The position numbers were made by a program, and so were the translations under genes. A stretch of 39,203 nt of DNA, taken from positions 1-39,203 of the forward strand of contig REDM01000165.1 of NCBI GenBank assembly GCA_007693485.1, written 5' to 3'. Position 1 is the first letter of the stretch; every line of letters begins with the position of its first letter. Source of the DNA: Spirochaetaceae bacterium (lineage in GTDB: Bacteria > Spirochaetota > Spirochaetia > DSM-27196 > PWMO01). Below are positions 7,633 through 16,966 of the stretch, in pieces. A model generated the notes under the pieces. The model did not search any database. It was not told the origin of the DNA and worked only from the letters and a program-made list of their open reading frames with translations.

Positions 7633-9648
7633 TCACGTTCGGGGTGAATCGATACGCCGCTGCATTCGCTCAAGCATGGTGTGATACGCTTTGGGCAGAG
7701 GCTCTACCTCCAGAAACTGATGCGCGAGGTGGTCGGTTCCCGCCGGCACCCCATGGACGCCCGGTGGCCCAACGTCCGCCGTATAGCGTCGCAACAGCGG
7801 CTCCGGTGCGCCGAAACGATCCACCAGGTGTTGAACCGCAGCGTCGGAGACGTACATGCCGTGGTAGTATGCGAGACTCGAAACAAGCCTCCCAACGATT
7901 CTGCCCACGTCCTCCTGAACCTCTCGCACCAGTGCGACCCCCCACCCGATTCGCGTCTCGCGCGAAAGCCCGGCTTCCACGGAGCCGACGTTCGCCGCCG
8001 CCGATGCTTCGATTGCCAACTGGAGATCGCTGTTTCCGAGTGAGAGTACCTGGTCGATTGCGATAGCCACCCCGGCAGCGATCTGCTTGTACCCGTCGCT
8101 GCTCAGTTGACTGACGCTGCCGTCCTCGCCCCTATCCGGGTGCTGAATAAACCGAACACCGTGCTCGGTCTCAGCCAACACCTCCGACACGCGAAGGGCG
8201 AGCCGCATCCGATCCCTCGCAGAGAGAAGTTCCTCTCGAGGAACCAGCCGAACCCCCTCCCCTGCTTCACCCGGGGAAAGAACCTTCATTCTCTGGGGCT
8301 CCCGCACCGCGCGGAGACGCGCTTCATACTCACGCAGAGCACGGTTGTACGACACCCGTCGGCGTTTGACCTGCTCGTTCGCCCGATAGAGTGAATCCCA
8401 CAACGTCAGCATCGTGCGATAGAACGAAACCTCGTCAACCGCGAACCGGCGCCCTGCACCGATCGCCGCGGCGTCACCCGTACCATCGCCGGATATCGGT
8501 TCTTTGCCGCCTCGTCGGTTCCTGCTCCGGGTTGCCGCCGGCAGACGCCGCTCAAGCACACCGTGCACCTCCGCCACGGCCCGGCTGACGTTGCGCAATA
8601 CTTCCTCGACAGCCAGAATCACCGGAATCGCGGCGGGTATACGATGGATCGACTCAGAGTCGTTCAGATACTCCGCCAGAATCCGCAATCGGCTGTTGCG
8701 TACGTGGATCGCCACCCGCAACTCCCTGCGGGCCCGTTCAAGCCGCCTGTCCAACTCGCGCACCGCAGTCCCACCCACCCACTGCAGGGAAAAGAGCGTG
8801 AAACTGCGCCCCGCCAACAGCTCAAACGCAAGCGTCAGCATCTCTTCGGCATCGTTGAGACTCATGAGATCGGAGCTGTCCTGCTCACCGGCCGACAAGA
8901 CCCGTTCGATGAACCCCTCGGTACGTGGCCGTCCCTGCTGCTTTCGTGGTGCGTATCCGGCGAATCGACGGCGGACCTCCTGCGCCACAGTGGGAGAGCG
9001 CTGCTCGATGCCGGGCAGCGCTTCCATCAGAGTGGTGGTGTGTTTTCGGGATTCATCCCGCACCCGGGAACTCAATCCGGCGCGGCGAAACACCTCGATG
9101 GAGCGGACGGCGTCGGCGAGCGTCTCGTCACCGGTGAGATCGAGAAACGCCTGTCGAACCGCCTGCTCCGACGCATCAGCGTTATCGAGCAGGTACTTTG
9201 CCGCGAGGAGATCGCGGTCGTCACCCTCGTAGTACTCGAGGGTTCGGTTGCGAACCGCAGCGATCAGTTCCGGTATCCGACCCATGACTTCGGTGAGCGC
9301 TCGCTCCATCCGCTCGTGTTCGTGGCCCCGTAGCGCATTGTACCCAATGCGCATCATTACCGCGAACAGACCGGCGATCAAGGTATATGCACCGAAGTAG
9401 AAAAACAGTTCCGGCGGCGCCGGAACTCCAAAGCCGATGTAGTACCCGCCATTGAGCGCCAGATAGGTAACCGGCCCGGCAGTCCAGGCAAGCTGAACCA
9501 CCGTTCGCCCCCACGATTCCTTGCGCAGAGCCCGCGACAACCGGGAGATAAACTGACGGGAGAAGTCCTGGTAGTCGTTTCGCCGAAGCCATCGAGGATC
9601 TACGTCCGGTCGTTGTTTCATGATAGATCCATTGGAAGACTTCGCCAC
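7633..9648 (-). CDS. Two-helix membrane protein of unknown function
   Basis: A 671-aa protein whose family I do not recognise. Two hydrophobic segments lie near the N-terminus (about 49-73 and 79-99), separated by a short Gly/Pro-rich turn. Both ends should thus be on the same side, with about 570 soluble residues, probably in the cytoplasm. The soluble part is highly charged and predicted mostly helical, with Arg/Glu-rich heptad-like stretches (LDRRLERARRELRVAIHVRN) and a flexible linker near 370-395 (RSRNRRGGKEPISGDGTG). No enzymatic motif is visible. The listed start is a GTG at 9648; an ATG at 9621 (MKQRPDVDPRW) is equally possible. It is flanked by mazF and an antiporter and is not part of a clear operon. 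A structural or envelope-linked role is possible but unsupported. Confidence 0.8.
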   Translation of the reverse strand: MAKSSNGSIMKQRPDVDPRWLRRNDYQDFSRQFISRLSRALRKESWGRTVVQLAWTAGPVTYLALNGGYYIGFGVPAPPELFFYFGAYTLIAGLFAVMMRIGYNALRGHEHERMERALTEVMGRIPELIAAVRNRTLEYYEGDDRDLLAAKYLLDNADASEQAVRQAFLDLTGDETLADAVRSIEVFRRAGLSSRVRDESRKHTTTLMEALPGIEQRSPTVAQEVRRRFAGYAPRKQQGRPRTEGFIERVLSAGEQDSSDLMSLNDAEEMLTLAFELLAGRSFTLFSLQWVGGTAVRELDRRLERARRELRVAIHVRNSRLRILAEYLNDSESIHRIPAAIPVILAVEEVLRNVSRAVAEVHGVLERRLPAATRSRNRRGGKEPISGDGTGDAAAIGAGRRFAVDEVSFYRTMLTLWDSLYRANEQVKRRRVSYNRALREYEARLRAVREPQRMKVLSPGEAGEGVRLVPREELLSARDRMRLALRVSEVLAETEHGVRFIQHPDRGEDGSVSQLSSDGYKQIAAGVAIAIDQVLSLGNSDLQLAIEASAAANVGSVEAGLSRETRIGWGVALVREVQEDVGRIVGRLVSSLAYYHGMYVSDAAVQHLVDRFGAPEPLLRRYTADVGPPGVHGVPAGTDHLAHQFLEVEPLPKAYHTMLERMQRRIDSPRT

Positions 9649-9685
9649 ACTACCGCCACTTCCTATCCTACCAGAACCCGACCCA

Positions 9686-10999
9686 TTACAGCATCAGCGC
9701 ACCGATCACGCCGACAATGATCAGCGGAATGTTGAAATGCAGAAACGTCGGCACGCAGGTATCCCAGATGTGGTCGTGCTGACCATCGACGTTCAGACCG
9801 GCGGTTGGGCCGAGGGTGCTGTCCGAGGCGGGGGACCCGGCGTCTCCGAGTGCGGCTGCGGTTCCAATGAGCAGAACGGTGGCGGGCACACTGAAGCCGA
9901 GGCTGGCGGCCAGCGGAACGTAGATCGCCGCAATGATGGGAATGGTCCCAAACGAGGTGCCGATACCCATGGTGATGAACAGCCCAACCAGAATCATGAC
10001 GACGGCCGCGATCAACCTGCTTCCGCCCATCAAACCACCGGCCGACGCGACCAGCGACTGTACGGCGCCCGTCTCGCGGATCACCGCACCGTATCCCGCC
10101 GCAACGAGCATTACGAAGGCGATGAACCCCATCATCCCGATCCCGCTGTGTAACATTTCATCGAGATCCACCCAGGTGATTGCGCGCCCGACCACCATGA
10201 TCGCCAGCCCTAGCAGCGCTCCAATCTGCAGCGAACCCACCGGACTCACCTGAACAGCGAGTGCCGAGACGGCTCCCACGAGCGCAATCCAGTGCCGGCG
10301 CGTCATCTTTGGTTCCTCTTCACTGTGCGAGGCCCTAGCAAGCGCCTTGGGCGCGATCTCCTGGTAGTCACGCGGCTTTCGGTAGGTAATTAACACTGCG
10401 ACCAGCAAGCCGGCAATCATCGCCGCGCCCAGAATCCAGAGGACCCGCCATATTCCACCTTGTTCGACCATCAGTCCGTTCTCGGCCATCTGGTCGGTGA
10501 TGATCCCATGAAAGATCCATCCATACCCAACCGGCAGCGCAACGTAGGGCGCCTTCAGACCGAAGGTGAGCGCAGTGGCCGCGGCGCGCCGGTCGATCTT
10601 CAGCCTGTTCAGAACTGCGAGCAGCGGCGGAACGAGAATCGGAATGAACGCGATGTGAACAGGGATCAGGTTCTGTGACAGGGACGCGACTGCGGCCAGC
10701 ACCAGCAGCAGCATTGCTCCTTTCCCCTGTACCCATCGCACGATGGAGCGGGCGAGCACGGTTGCGACGCCGGTTTTGTGTAACGCCGCGGCAAGCGCAC
10801 CCAGCAGGATGTAGCTCAGCGCGGTGCTGGAATTGCCGCCCATTCCGCCGACCAGGGCGTTCATCGTGGTTCCCAGCGGCATCCCCGCCAGCGCGCCGCC
10901 GACGAGTGCGGCGACCAGAAGGGAAAAGAGAACGTTCAACTTGAGAAGACAGAGCACGATCATCACGATGACGGAGAGAAACACGGGGTTGCTAATCAT
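9686..10999 (-). CDS. Na+/H+ antiporter family protein (YuiF/NhaC-like)
   Basis: A 437-aa polytopic membrane protein, about 11 to 12 hydrophobic segments, of the ion-transporter superfamily branch annotated as Na+/H+ antiporter family. Typical features are the opening MISNPVFLSVIVMIVLCLLK, a GMPLGTTMNALVGGMGGNSS re-entrant-like loop, ASLSQNLIPVHIAFIPILVP, and GTAAALGDAGSPASDSTLGP near the C-terminus. The function would be exchange of Na+ (or a carboxylate or amino acid, as for some relatives) against protons; the substrate is inferred only. The start at 10999 is chosen because AAAGGAATG precedes the ATG; the ORF track adds 18 residues. A TTGCGA-16-TAGGAT promoter candidate is upstream. Nearest neighbours are xylR-like and the 671-aa protein. 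Confidence 0.85.
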   Translation of the reverse strand: MISNPVFLSVIVMIVLCLLKLNVLFSLLVAALVGGALAGMPLGTTMNALVGGMGGNSSTALSYILLGALAAALHKTGVATVLARSIVRWVQGKGAMLLLVLAAVASLSQNLIPVHIAFIPILVPPLLAVLNRLKIDRRAAATALTFGLKAPYVALPVGYGWIFHGIITDQMAENGLMVEQGGIWRVLWILGAAMIAGLLVAVLITYRKPRDYQEIAPKALARASHSEEEPKMTRRHWIALVGAVSALAVQVSPVGSLQIGALLGLAIMVVGRAITWVDLDEMLHSGIGMMGFIAFVMLVAAGYGAVIRETGAVQSLVASAGGLMGGSRLIAAVVMILVGLFITMGIGTSFGTIPIIAAIYVPLAASLGFSVPATVLLIGTAAALGDAGSPASDSTLGPTAGLNVDGQHDHIWDTCVPTFLHFNIPLIIVGVIGALML

Positions 11000-11051
11000 G
11001 AATTCATTCCTTTCTCTGCAGATTGGTTTGTCAGGGGTAGCCCGGCGAGCC

Positions 11052-11079
11052 ATCCTAACATGGGATTGCCAAATCGCAA
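11052..11079 (-). promoter_or_regulatory. Candidate promoter of the antiporter gene
   Basis: On the minus strand TTGCGA (11074-11079) and TAGGAT (11052-11057) are separated by 16 bases, about 53 bases before the ATG. A Shine-Dalgarno-like AAAGGA lies in the leader. Confidence 0.45.
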
Positions 11080-11148
11080 ACTGTTTCCATCAGTGCTCAC
11101 GTGAACACCGAAGACGCCGACCGTTGTGATCATCGCGACACTCGAGTC

Positions 11149-12273
11149 TTACAGTGAAACAACGGGAAACCGACGCCACAGCGGAAGCACCGCAGCACCC
11201 AGGGCCGCGGCGTGGGGACCCAGACGCGAGAGCGTAATTCGCGGCGGGGGTGACTCCATGGGGCTTGTGCCGAGTGCGCCACGGACTGCTTCCACCAGCG
11301 ACTCACTCAGTGCAGCGACCGGCCCACCGATCACCACCGCAGGCGCGTCCAGACAGCGGATCACGTTTCGAAGGCCCATCGCGAACTGAGCGGCGTAGAC
11401 GCGCACAACACGGGTCGCCCTCGCCTCCCCCGCGGTCACAGCGGCGGCGAGACCGTCAAGATCGGGGCGTCGCGCATTCCAGAGCCGCAACAGCGCCGTC
11501 TGCGAGGCGTACTGCTCCCAGCAACCAATCGACCCGCAGTTGCAGCGCCGCCTCGCCCCTGGGATCGGCACGTGGCCAAACTCCCCCGCCCGGTACCGAG
11601 CGCCGCGATAGAGCCGCCCGTCAAGCAACACCCCCACGCCCACGCCCTCGGAGACCGAAACAAAAGCCAGACTCTCCCGTCGATCGGACGCTCCAACCCA
11701 GCTCTCGGCGAGGGCTGCAGCGTTGGCCTCGTTTTCAAAACAGACTTCGTCCGCAGCGCGAACAGCCGAGACGGCCTCGGAAAAAGCGCCGAGCGGTATC
11801 TCGTCGAGCAGCAGGTTGGGTGCCTCGGTCAGCAGGGCACGTTCTTCGTCGACAATGCCGGGAAGGCTCACTCCAGCACCCACGGGTCTGGATCCCCCGA
11901 ATGCAGGGAGCAACCGTGTGCACGCGTCGCTCACGGCGGCCAGGAGTGCTGCCTGGTCGGCCCGACGGAACGGCACATCACACGCGTCGAGCACGTTCAA
12001 GTCAAGGTCGGCGCGCACCGCCTCGACACGCTCGGGGTGGACCGCAATACCAATGGTGCACGCGCCGCGGGGCACAAAACGAACACGGCGTGGCTTGCGC
12101 CCGCCGGAGGACTTTGCGTACCCCGCCGACTCAGCCATTCCGGCGTCGTGCAGGGCGCGGATCAGCGCGGTGGCGGTGGGAACGCTGACGTTAAGCGCAT
12201 GTGCCGCGTCCGCCGCAGTGAGTTCACGGCGGCGACGCAGCAGGTGGAAGGCGGCGACGGTCGGCTCAGAGAT
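11149..12273 (-). CDS. xylR: ROK-family transcriptional regulator, XylR-like
   Basis: Repressor-type ROK protein. The sugar-binding half shows [26 protein letters not shown], the GH...[14 protein letters not shown] zinc motif, and [10 protein letters not shown]. The first ATG in frame (12138) would remove the DNA-binding domain. However, the frame stays open upstream to a TGA at 12280-12282 and encodes [20 protein letters not shown], then [20 protein letters not shown], a clear winged helix-turn-helix. No ATG, GTG or TTG occurs in that stretch. An ATC at 12273 would give (M)[11 protein letters not shown] and overlaps the xylA stop, which suggests coupled translation from a non-AUG codon; CTG at 12243 or 12240 are alternatives. 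It lies directly behind xylA, so repression of xylose genes is the likely role. A sequence error cannot be excluded. Confidence 0.82.
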   Translation of the reverse strand: MSEPTVAAFHLLRRRRELTAADAAHALNVSVPTATALIRALHDAGMAESAGYAKSSGGRKPRRVRFVPRGACTIGIAVHPERVEAVRADLDLNVLDACDVPFRRADQAALLAAVSDACTRLLPAFGGSRPVGAGVSLPGIVDEERALLTEAPNLLLDEIPLGAFSEAVSAVRAADEVCFENEANAAALAESWVGASDRRESLAFVSVSEGVGVGVLLDGRLYRGARYRAGEFGHVPIPGARRRCNCGSIGCWEQYASQTALLRLWNARRPDLDGLAAAVTAGEARATRVVRVYAAQFAMGLRNVIRCLDAPAVVIGGPVAALSESLVEAVRGALGTSPMESPPPRITLSRLGPHAAALGAAVLPLWRRFPVVSL

Positions 12274-13579
12274 AGCGGTTCACGATCGCTTCGAGCATCT
12301 CGCGGCGCCCGGAGCGGTTGGTGATCTGGTCGTGCTCGAGGGCGTACGCCTCAAGCTCCTTGAAGCCGACTTCACCACGCACAATTTTCGCACCAATTCC
12401 GTCGCGATAACTCGCGTACCGATCCTGCACAAAGTCTTCGAGCTCCCGCGACTCCAGCAGACGGTGTGCCACTTCCAGCGCCCGAGCGTAGGTGTCCATG
12501 GCGGCAACGTGGCCGATGAAGATGTCATCCGGCTCGAAACTACCGCGGCGCAACTTGGCGTCAAAGTTGAGACCACCAGGGGCGAGCCCACCGGCTTTCA
12601 GCACCTCGTAGAGGGGGAAGATCGCTTCGTAGAGGTTGGTCGCCATCTGATCGGTGTCCCAGCCAAGCAGAAAGGCTCCTTCGTTGGCGTCGAGACTGCC
12701 AAGCACACCGTTGATGCGCGCGGTGTAGATTTCGTGCTGATAGGTGTGGCCCGCGAGGATGGCGTGGTTCTGCTCGATATTGATCTTGAAGTGCGGGAGC
12801 AGGTCGTACTTTCGCAGGAAGTTGAGGCACGCCTCGACGTCGGAGTCGTACTGGTGAGCCGTCGGCTCCATGGGCTTGGGTTCGATCAGGAACTGCCCGG
12901 TGAACCCGATCTCCTTGGCGTAGTCTACCGCCATGTGCAGAAAGCGGCCAAGGTTGTCGAGCTCAAGACCCATGTCGGTGTTGATGAGGCTGTCGTAGCC
13001 TTCCCGACCGCCCCAGAAGACGTAGTTCTGTCCACCAAGAGAATGCGTCACCTCGATTGCCTTCTTCACCTGTGCCGCAGCGTATGCATAGACGTCGGCG
13101 TTGCACGAGGTAGCCGCACCGTGCACGTAGCGGGGATGTGCGAAGAGGCACGCCGTCCCCCAGAGCAGCTTCTTTCCGGTAGAAGCGATCAGCTCGCGCG
13201 CCTGCTCCACGATGGTGTCCAGGTTACGGTTGGTCTCGCGCAGCGTCGCACCTTCGGGTGCGATGTCGCGGTCGTGGAAACAGAAGAAGGGCACGTCGAG
13301 CTTCTCAAGGATCTCGAAGCAGGCTCGCATACGCGCCGCCGCCTGCGCCATGGGATCGGTGATCGACAGCCAGGGGCGAAGGTTGGTGGCTACGCCGAAG
13401 GGATCGCCTCCGGTACCCGTGAGCGTGTGCCAGTAGGCGACCGAGAAGCGCAGGTGCTCCTCCATGGTTTTGTCGCCAACCTTCTTCTTGGGCTGGTAGT
13501 ACTTGAATGCCAGGGGATTGCGGGAATCGGGTCCCTCGTAAGGAATTTTCGGAATTTCGGGAAAGAATTCGTTCAACAT
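12266..13579 (-). CDS. xylA: Xylose isomerase
   Basis: Interconverts D-xylose and D-xylulose, 437 aa, the length of class II enzymes with the extra N-terminal segment. Seen motifs: [32 protein letters not shown] (catalytic His/Asp pair), [34 protein letters not shown] (metal-binding Glu, with Lys), [17 protein letters not shown], and LGWDTDQ. All metal ligands of the TIM barrel appear conserved. The ATG at 13579 is preceded by GGAGG at good spacing. A strong promoter candidate (TTGCGG-17-TATGAT) is just upstream. It is followed immediately by a ROK regulator that overlaps its stop codon. No xylulokinase lies in the window. Confidence 0.97.
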   Translation of the reverse strand: MLNEFFPEIPKIPYEGPDSRNPLAFKYYQPKKKVGDKTMEEHLRFSVAYWHTLTGTGGDPFGVATNLRPWLSITDPMAQAAARMRACFEILEKLDVPFFCFHDRDIAPEGATLRETNRNLDTIVEQARELIASTGKKLLWGTACLFAHPRYVHGAATSCNADVYAYAAAQVKKAIEVTHSLGGQNYVFWGGREGYDSLINTDMGLELDNLGRFLHMAVDYAKEIGFTGQFLIEPKPMEPTAHQYDSDVEACLNFLRKYDLLPHFKINIEQNHAILAGHTYQHEIYTARINGVLGSLDANEGAFLLGWDTDQMATNLYEAIFPLYEVLKAGGLAPGGLNFDAKLRRGSFEPDDIFIGHVAAMDTYARALEVAHRLLESRELEDFVQDRYASYRDGIGAKIVRGEVGFKELEAYALEHDQITNRSGRREMLEAIVNRYL

Positions 13580-13602
13580 AATCGGCCTCCGTGTGTGGGA
13601 AC

Positions 13603-13645
13603 ATCATACACCGGGCTGGCCGTATCCGCAAGGAACTTTTTAAAA
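13603..13645 (-). promoter_or_regulatory. xylA promoter with AT-rich upstream element
   Basis: On the minus strand TTGCGG (13626-13631), a 17-base spacer, and TATGAT (13603-13608). Transcription would start near 13596 and leave a 17-base leader with GGAGG. An AT-rich stretch lies just upstream of the -35 (ACCAATTTTAAAAAGTTC, minus strand), with an imperfect dyad. It may act as an UP element or as the site of the ROK repressor; this is not resolved by sequence alone. Confidence 0.6.
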
Positions 13646-13670
13646 TTGGTTTAGAAAGCGTGTGTTCCAA

Positions 13671-13694
13671 AGCCTGTGCATTTTTGCACAGGCT
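13671..13694 (-). terminator. Hairpin behind fabV
   Basis: Perfect 10-bp stem (AGCCTGTGCA and TGCACAGGCT) with a four-base loop, 14 bases beyond the fabV stop. Only a short T tract (TTT) follows on the minus strand, so termination may be partial or factor-assisted. It separates fabV from the xylA promoter. Confidence 0.6.
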
Positions 13695-13708
13695 CCGGCA
13701 AATACTCT

Positions 13709-14866
13709 TTACTCTTCGTCGTAGTTGATCTGGGGAAAACCGAAACCGTGAATCTGCAAGAACTCGGTTCGGTAGCCCTCGAGGTCGGCGAGCTGCTCCA
13801 CGTTTTCCTGCGTCACCGTAGGCCAGATCCGGTCAACCTCTGCTTGCACGTCATCGCGCATCTCCCAGTCGTCCAGGCGGATGCGCTGCTGGTTGTCCAC
13901 CTCGGGAGCGGAACCGGTGTAGAGCCGGTCTGCGTAGAGGCGGTAGATCTGCTCGATGCAGCCCTCGTGAAGGCCCTTCTCCTTCATCACCCGGTAGAGA
14001 ATACCGAGGTAGAGCGGCACCACGGGAATCACCGCGCTGGCTCGCGTGACAAGGGCCTTGTTGACCGAGACCCACGCGTGACCGCCAATCTTCTGCAGCT
14101 GCTTGTCCAGATCTCTGGCGGTCTGCTCGAGATGATCCTTGGCACGCCCGATGGTTCCCTCACGGTAGACGGGTCTCGTCAGTTCAGGGCCGATGTACGA
14201 GTAGGCCACCGTGATGGCCCCTTCGGCGAGAACGCCAGCGGCGGAGAGTTTGTCGATCCAGAGCTTCCAGTCTTCGCCTCCCATCACCTTGACGGTGGCC
14301 GCGGCCTCCTCTTCGGTGGCAGGCTCGATGACCGCTTCGGAGATGGTGCTGGTGATCGGGTCGACGGTGGCGGCGCGGTACGTCTTGCCAAGCGGCTTGA
14401 GTACCGAGCGATACTGCTCCCCGGTATCGGGGTCAGGGCGCACGCCCGAGGCCAGGCTGTAGACCACCAGGTCCACGCTGCCAAACATTTCCTTGATCGC
14501 ATCGACGGTCTGCGCCTTGATTTCGTGCGAAAACGCGTCACCAATGATGGTCTTTGTAGGAAGCCCCGCCTCGCGCGCGGCGGCGTCAAACGCCTCTGTG
14601 GCGTACCAGCCCGAAGAGCCGCTGCGCTTCTCGCTGGGCTCGCGCTCGAAGGCCACGCAGAGGGTGCCTGCTCCGCAGCCAAAGGCGGACACAATGCGGC
14701 TGGCGAGGCCGTAGCCGGCGGACCCGCCAATCACCAGAACCCGCTTGGGACCAGGGACAGGACCTCTGCTTCGGACGTAATCAATCTGTTCCTGCACGTG
14801 CAGCTCACATCCCTTGGGATGGGCGTTCATGCAGATGCTGTTGCGAATCATCGGTGTGATGGGCAT
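13709..14866 (-). CDS. fabV: FabV/Ter trans-2-enoyl-CoA (ACP) reductase
   Basis: NAD(P)H-dependent reductase of the FabV/Ter family that reduces trans-2-enoyl thioesters in fatty-acid synthesis or crotonyl-CoA metabolism. At 385 aa it has the usual length. Seen are the characteristic N-terminal MIRNSICMNAHPKGCELHVQ, the cofactor-binding VLVIGGSAGYGLASRI, the ASGVRPDPDTG loop, and the catalytic Y-x8-K motif (Tyr234 in YREGTIGRAK). The start at 14866 is chosen because GGAGGAAAC precedes it; the upstream ATG at 14881 overlaps that ribosome site. The family is well known from Treponema denticola and gammaproteobacteria. It stands alone between the xyl genes and the phosphate transporter, with a hairpin on both sides. 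Confidence 0.96.
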   Translation of the reverse strand: MPITPMIRNSICMNAHPKGCELHVQEQIDYVRSRGPVPGPKRVLVIGGSAGYGLASRIVSAFGCGAGTLCVAFEREPSEKRSGSSGWYATEAFDAAAREAGLPTKTIIGDAFSHEIKAQTVDAIKEMFGSVDLVVYSLASGVRPDPDTGEQYRSVLKPLGKTYRAATVDPITSTISEAVIEPATEEEAAATVKVMGGEDWKLWIDKLSAAGVLAEGAITVAYSYIGPELTRPVYREGTIGRAKDHLEQTARDLDKQLQKIGGHAWVSVNKALVTRASAVIPVVPLYLGILYRVMKEKGLHEGCIEQIYRLYADRLYTGSAPEVDNQQRIRLDDWEMRDDVQAEVDRIWPTVTQENVEQLADLEGYRTEFLQIHGFGFPQINYDEE

Positions 14867-14949
14867 CTCGGTTTCCTCCATGAAGCCCGCATGTGCGGAC
14901 TCGTTGCGAGCTAAACCCTACCGCAGCAGACGGAAAATGGCAAGGCGAG

Positions 14950-14980
14950 ACCCCGTCGTCGGCTTTCCGACCGACGGGGT
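14950..14980 (-). terminator. Hairpin behind the Pit transporter gene
   Basis: Long GC-rich inverted repeat (ACCCCGTCGTCGG with CCGACCGACGGGGT, one bulged base, 4-base loop) about 50 bases beyond the pit stop codon and before fabV. No strong T tract follows on the minus strand. Likely the end of the DUF47-pit transcript. Confidence 0.55.
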
Positions 14981-15031
14981 GTAACAACTTCCGGTCAAGA
15001 GCCCCGGAATTGCAGAGACTCCTGGTGGCGA

Positions 15032-16081
15032 CTACTGATAGACGCTCTGCATGAAGACGTTCTGCATGAAGAAGAGCGCCACGTACGAAAGGAGCGCCGC
15101 AGAGGTGGGCGTTGCCGCCCAGCCGAGCACGATGTTGCGCAGCAGTTTCAGATTGAGATTGCGCCCGCCCTTGGCAAGGCTGATGCCGATGATGGACCCC
15201 ACCGCGGCCTGCGACTGAGAAACCGGAACCAGCGGGAACGACGGCAGACCCATCGATTCCATCCAGAGCTTCAGTCCTTCAGAGGCAAACAGAAACAGCA
15301 CCGTCGCCGTTGAGACGGTCACGACGATGGCCGTCACGGGAGAGAGCTTGTAGAGGTTTGACCCGATTGTCATCATCACCTTCTTGGAGTAGGTGGCAAC
15401 ACCAACCGCCGTTGCCAACCCCCCGATCAGGAAGAGTTGCTGCGTACCGGTAATCAGCACCCCAAACAGGTTCAGATCGACAAAGGGAGACGCGGGGACA
15501 AATACCCCGACCACGTTGGCCATGTTGTTGGCGCCGAGGCTGTAGGCACCGAATATGCCGGCGAGAATCAGCGCGAAACGCGTGTACTTGTCGAGCTGGA
15601 TGAGATGGATCTTCATTCGCTCGAGGATGAACTTCACCACAAAAAACAGGATGAAGGCGATTCCGGCGCCAAGGATGGGGCCGTAGATCCAGGTGCCAAC
15701 GATGCGCGTAAGCGCGGTTCGATCGGTGGGATTTCCGGAAAAAAGGTTCCATCCGATGATCGCACCCACCACCGCCTGAGTGGTTGAAACCGGCAGCCCG
15801 GCGCGCGTCATCCACAGTACCGTGGTCGCAGCCGATGCGGAGACCACAAAGGAACCGGCCAGGGCATCTACCGCCCCCAGTGCGCCAAGCCCCTTCGCCG
15901 CACCGGCGCCGCTGATCACGGCACCAACCGTGACAAAAATGGCACAGATGACGGCGGCGGTGCGAAACGGAATCATCCGGGTACCAACCGCCGTTCCAAA
16001 GATGTTGGCCGCGTCGTTTGCGCCGAGCGACCAACCCATGTACAGACCGCTGGAAAGAAAGAGCACTCCTGCTACTTCCAT
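15032..16081 (-). CDS. pit: Pit-family inorganic phosphate transporter
   Basis: Membrane permease for inorganic phosphate (as metal-phosphate, driven by protons or sodium in the family). 349 aa with about ten hydrophobic segments. Both internal-repeat signatures are present: LGANDAANIFGTAVGTRMIP (20-39) and LGANNMANVVGVFVPAS, each followed by a P-x-STTQA/SQSQA-type half (LPVSTTQAVVGAIIGW and VPVSQSQAAVGSIIG). It lies 11 bases behind a DUF47 protein, the common accessory of bacterial Pit proteins, and is probably cotranscribed with it. It is shorter than E. coli PitA and resembles the compact archaeal/bacterial type. Confidence 0.93.
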   Translation of the reverse strand: MEVAGVLFLSSGLYMGWSLGANDAANIFGTAVGTRMIPFRTAAVICAIFVTVGAVISGAGAAKGLGALGAVDALAGSFVVSASAATTVLWMTRAGLPVSTTQAVVGAIIGWNLFSGNPTDRTALTRIVGTWIYGPILGAGIAFILFFVVKFILERMKIHLIQLDKYTRFALILAGIFGAYSLGANNMANVVGVFVPASPFVDLNLFGVLITGTQQLFLIGGLATAVGVATYSKKVMMTIGSNLYKLSPVTAIVVTVSTATVLFLFASEGLKLWMESMGLPSFPLVPVSQSQAAVGSIIGISLAKGGRNLNLKLLRNIVLGWAATPTSAALLSYVALFFMQNVFMQSVYQ

Positions 16082-16092
16082 GCCCGCCCCCG

Positions 16093-16767
16093 TTACAGGT
16101 TCCGCTTGATCGCGTACACCGCGAGCCGCTCGGCCACTTCTTCGGCCTCGTCGGCGATCAGCGAAATTCGCTCGGCAAAGTAGCGCATATGTACCCGCTT
16201 GCTGAACAGCTGTATCTCGTCGGTGGCAAACGCCTTGCGCTTCACACGCTCTTCGATCTCGTCGGCCTCGTGCTCCCAGAAGTGCACCTTGTCAAGGTGT
16301 TCGGTCACCCGGTACACCTCGCGGAAGAACGCCCGCACCGCCAGGGTCAGCTCCAGAACCGCCTTGACCACTGATTCAGTCAGCTCCCGGAAGTCATCAC
16401 GAAGAAACGGGAGGATCTCCGGCTTCTCAATGCTGAAGTGGGTGGTGACGTGTTTGGACACGTCGAGCACGTTATCCAGCGTTTCCAGCAGCCCCAGAAC
16501 GTCGCCGCGGGAATCGGGAATGAGCATCTCGGCGTAGAGCCGGTGCTTGATCTGGCGGCGAACGGTGTCCGCCTCGTGCTCGACGGTGTCAATCTCAGCG
16601 CTCTTCTTCTCAAAGTCCTCGATCCGCCCTTCCAGATAGCGCTTGATTGCTTCCTCGAGGAGGAGTGCTCCCTGATCGATCAGGCTGAAATACCGATCCA
16701 TCTCAAGCTGGAGCTGTTTCGTTCTGGAGGTAAAGAGTCCCCCGGATCCTTCCGATCGCTGCTTCAC
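16093..16767 (-). CDS. DUF47/PhoU-like accessory protein of Pit
   Basis: A 224-aa all-helical protein of the DUF47 (PhoU_div) family. The core shows IKRYLEGRIEDFEKKSAEID, VEHEADTVRRQIKHRLYAEM, IPDSRGDVLGLLETLDNVLD, and FWEHEADEIEERVKRKAFA; the acidic E..E..D repeats bind metal clusters in PhoU-like folds. DUF47 proteins typically sit next to a Pit permease and are thought to modulate it. The GTG at 16767 is preferred because AAAGGAGA stands before it; the ORF-track ATG at 16875 adds 36 residues without family resemblance. It is the first gene of the pit operon. Confidence 0.9.
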   Translation of the reverse strand: MKQRSEGSGGLFTSRTKQLQLEMDRYFSLIDQGALLLEEAIKRYLEGRIEDFEKKSAEIDTVEHEADTVRRQIKHRLYAEMLIPDSRGDVLGLLETLDNVLDVSKHVTTHFSIEKPEILPFLRDDFRELTESVVKAVLELTLAVRAFFREVYRVTEHLDKVHFWEHEADEIEERVKRKAFATDEIQLFSKRVHMRYFAERISLIADEAEEVAERLAVYAIKRNL

Positions 16768-16910
16768 GCTGTTCTCCTTTCTGACTTCCGGGACAGATAT
16801 TGGCCACAAAACGCTACTGCCCACCAGTGTGTGTATTTCCCGGCAGTGTACACGCACCGGCCGAGCGCTGTCCAATAAAACCTCTTGATTGTACCCATCA
16901 GGTTATTTTT

Positions 16911-16940
16911 GCCGGTGCGCGTGGAACGCCACGAACCGGC
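16911..16940. repeat. Hairpin between the SDR gene and the pit operon
   Basis: Interrupted inverted repeat: outer arms GCCGGT/ACCGGC and inner arms CGTGG/CCACG around an AACG loop. It lies beyond the SDR stop codon, but no T tract follows in that direction, so it may be a factor-dependent terminator or an mRNA 3' stabiliser. Confidence 0.45.
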
Positions 16941-16966
16941 GCATCCGAACCAGAACCCGCCAGTCG

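Noticed and set aside
11723-13654. 643-aa plus-strand ORF
   Set aside because: It runs antisense through the ROK regulator and xylA, both with strong family motifs; long shadow ORFs are expected in GC-rich DNA.
13676-14914. 412-aa plus-strand ORF
   Set aside because: Antisense to fabV, which has all family motifs.
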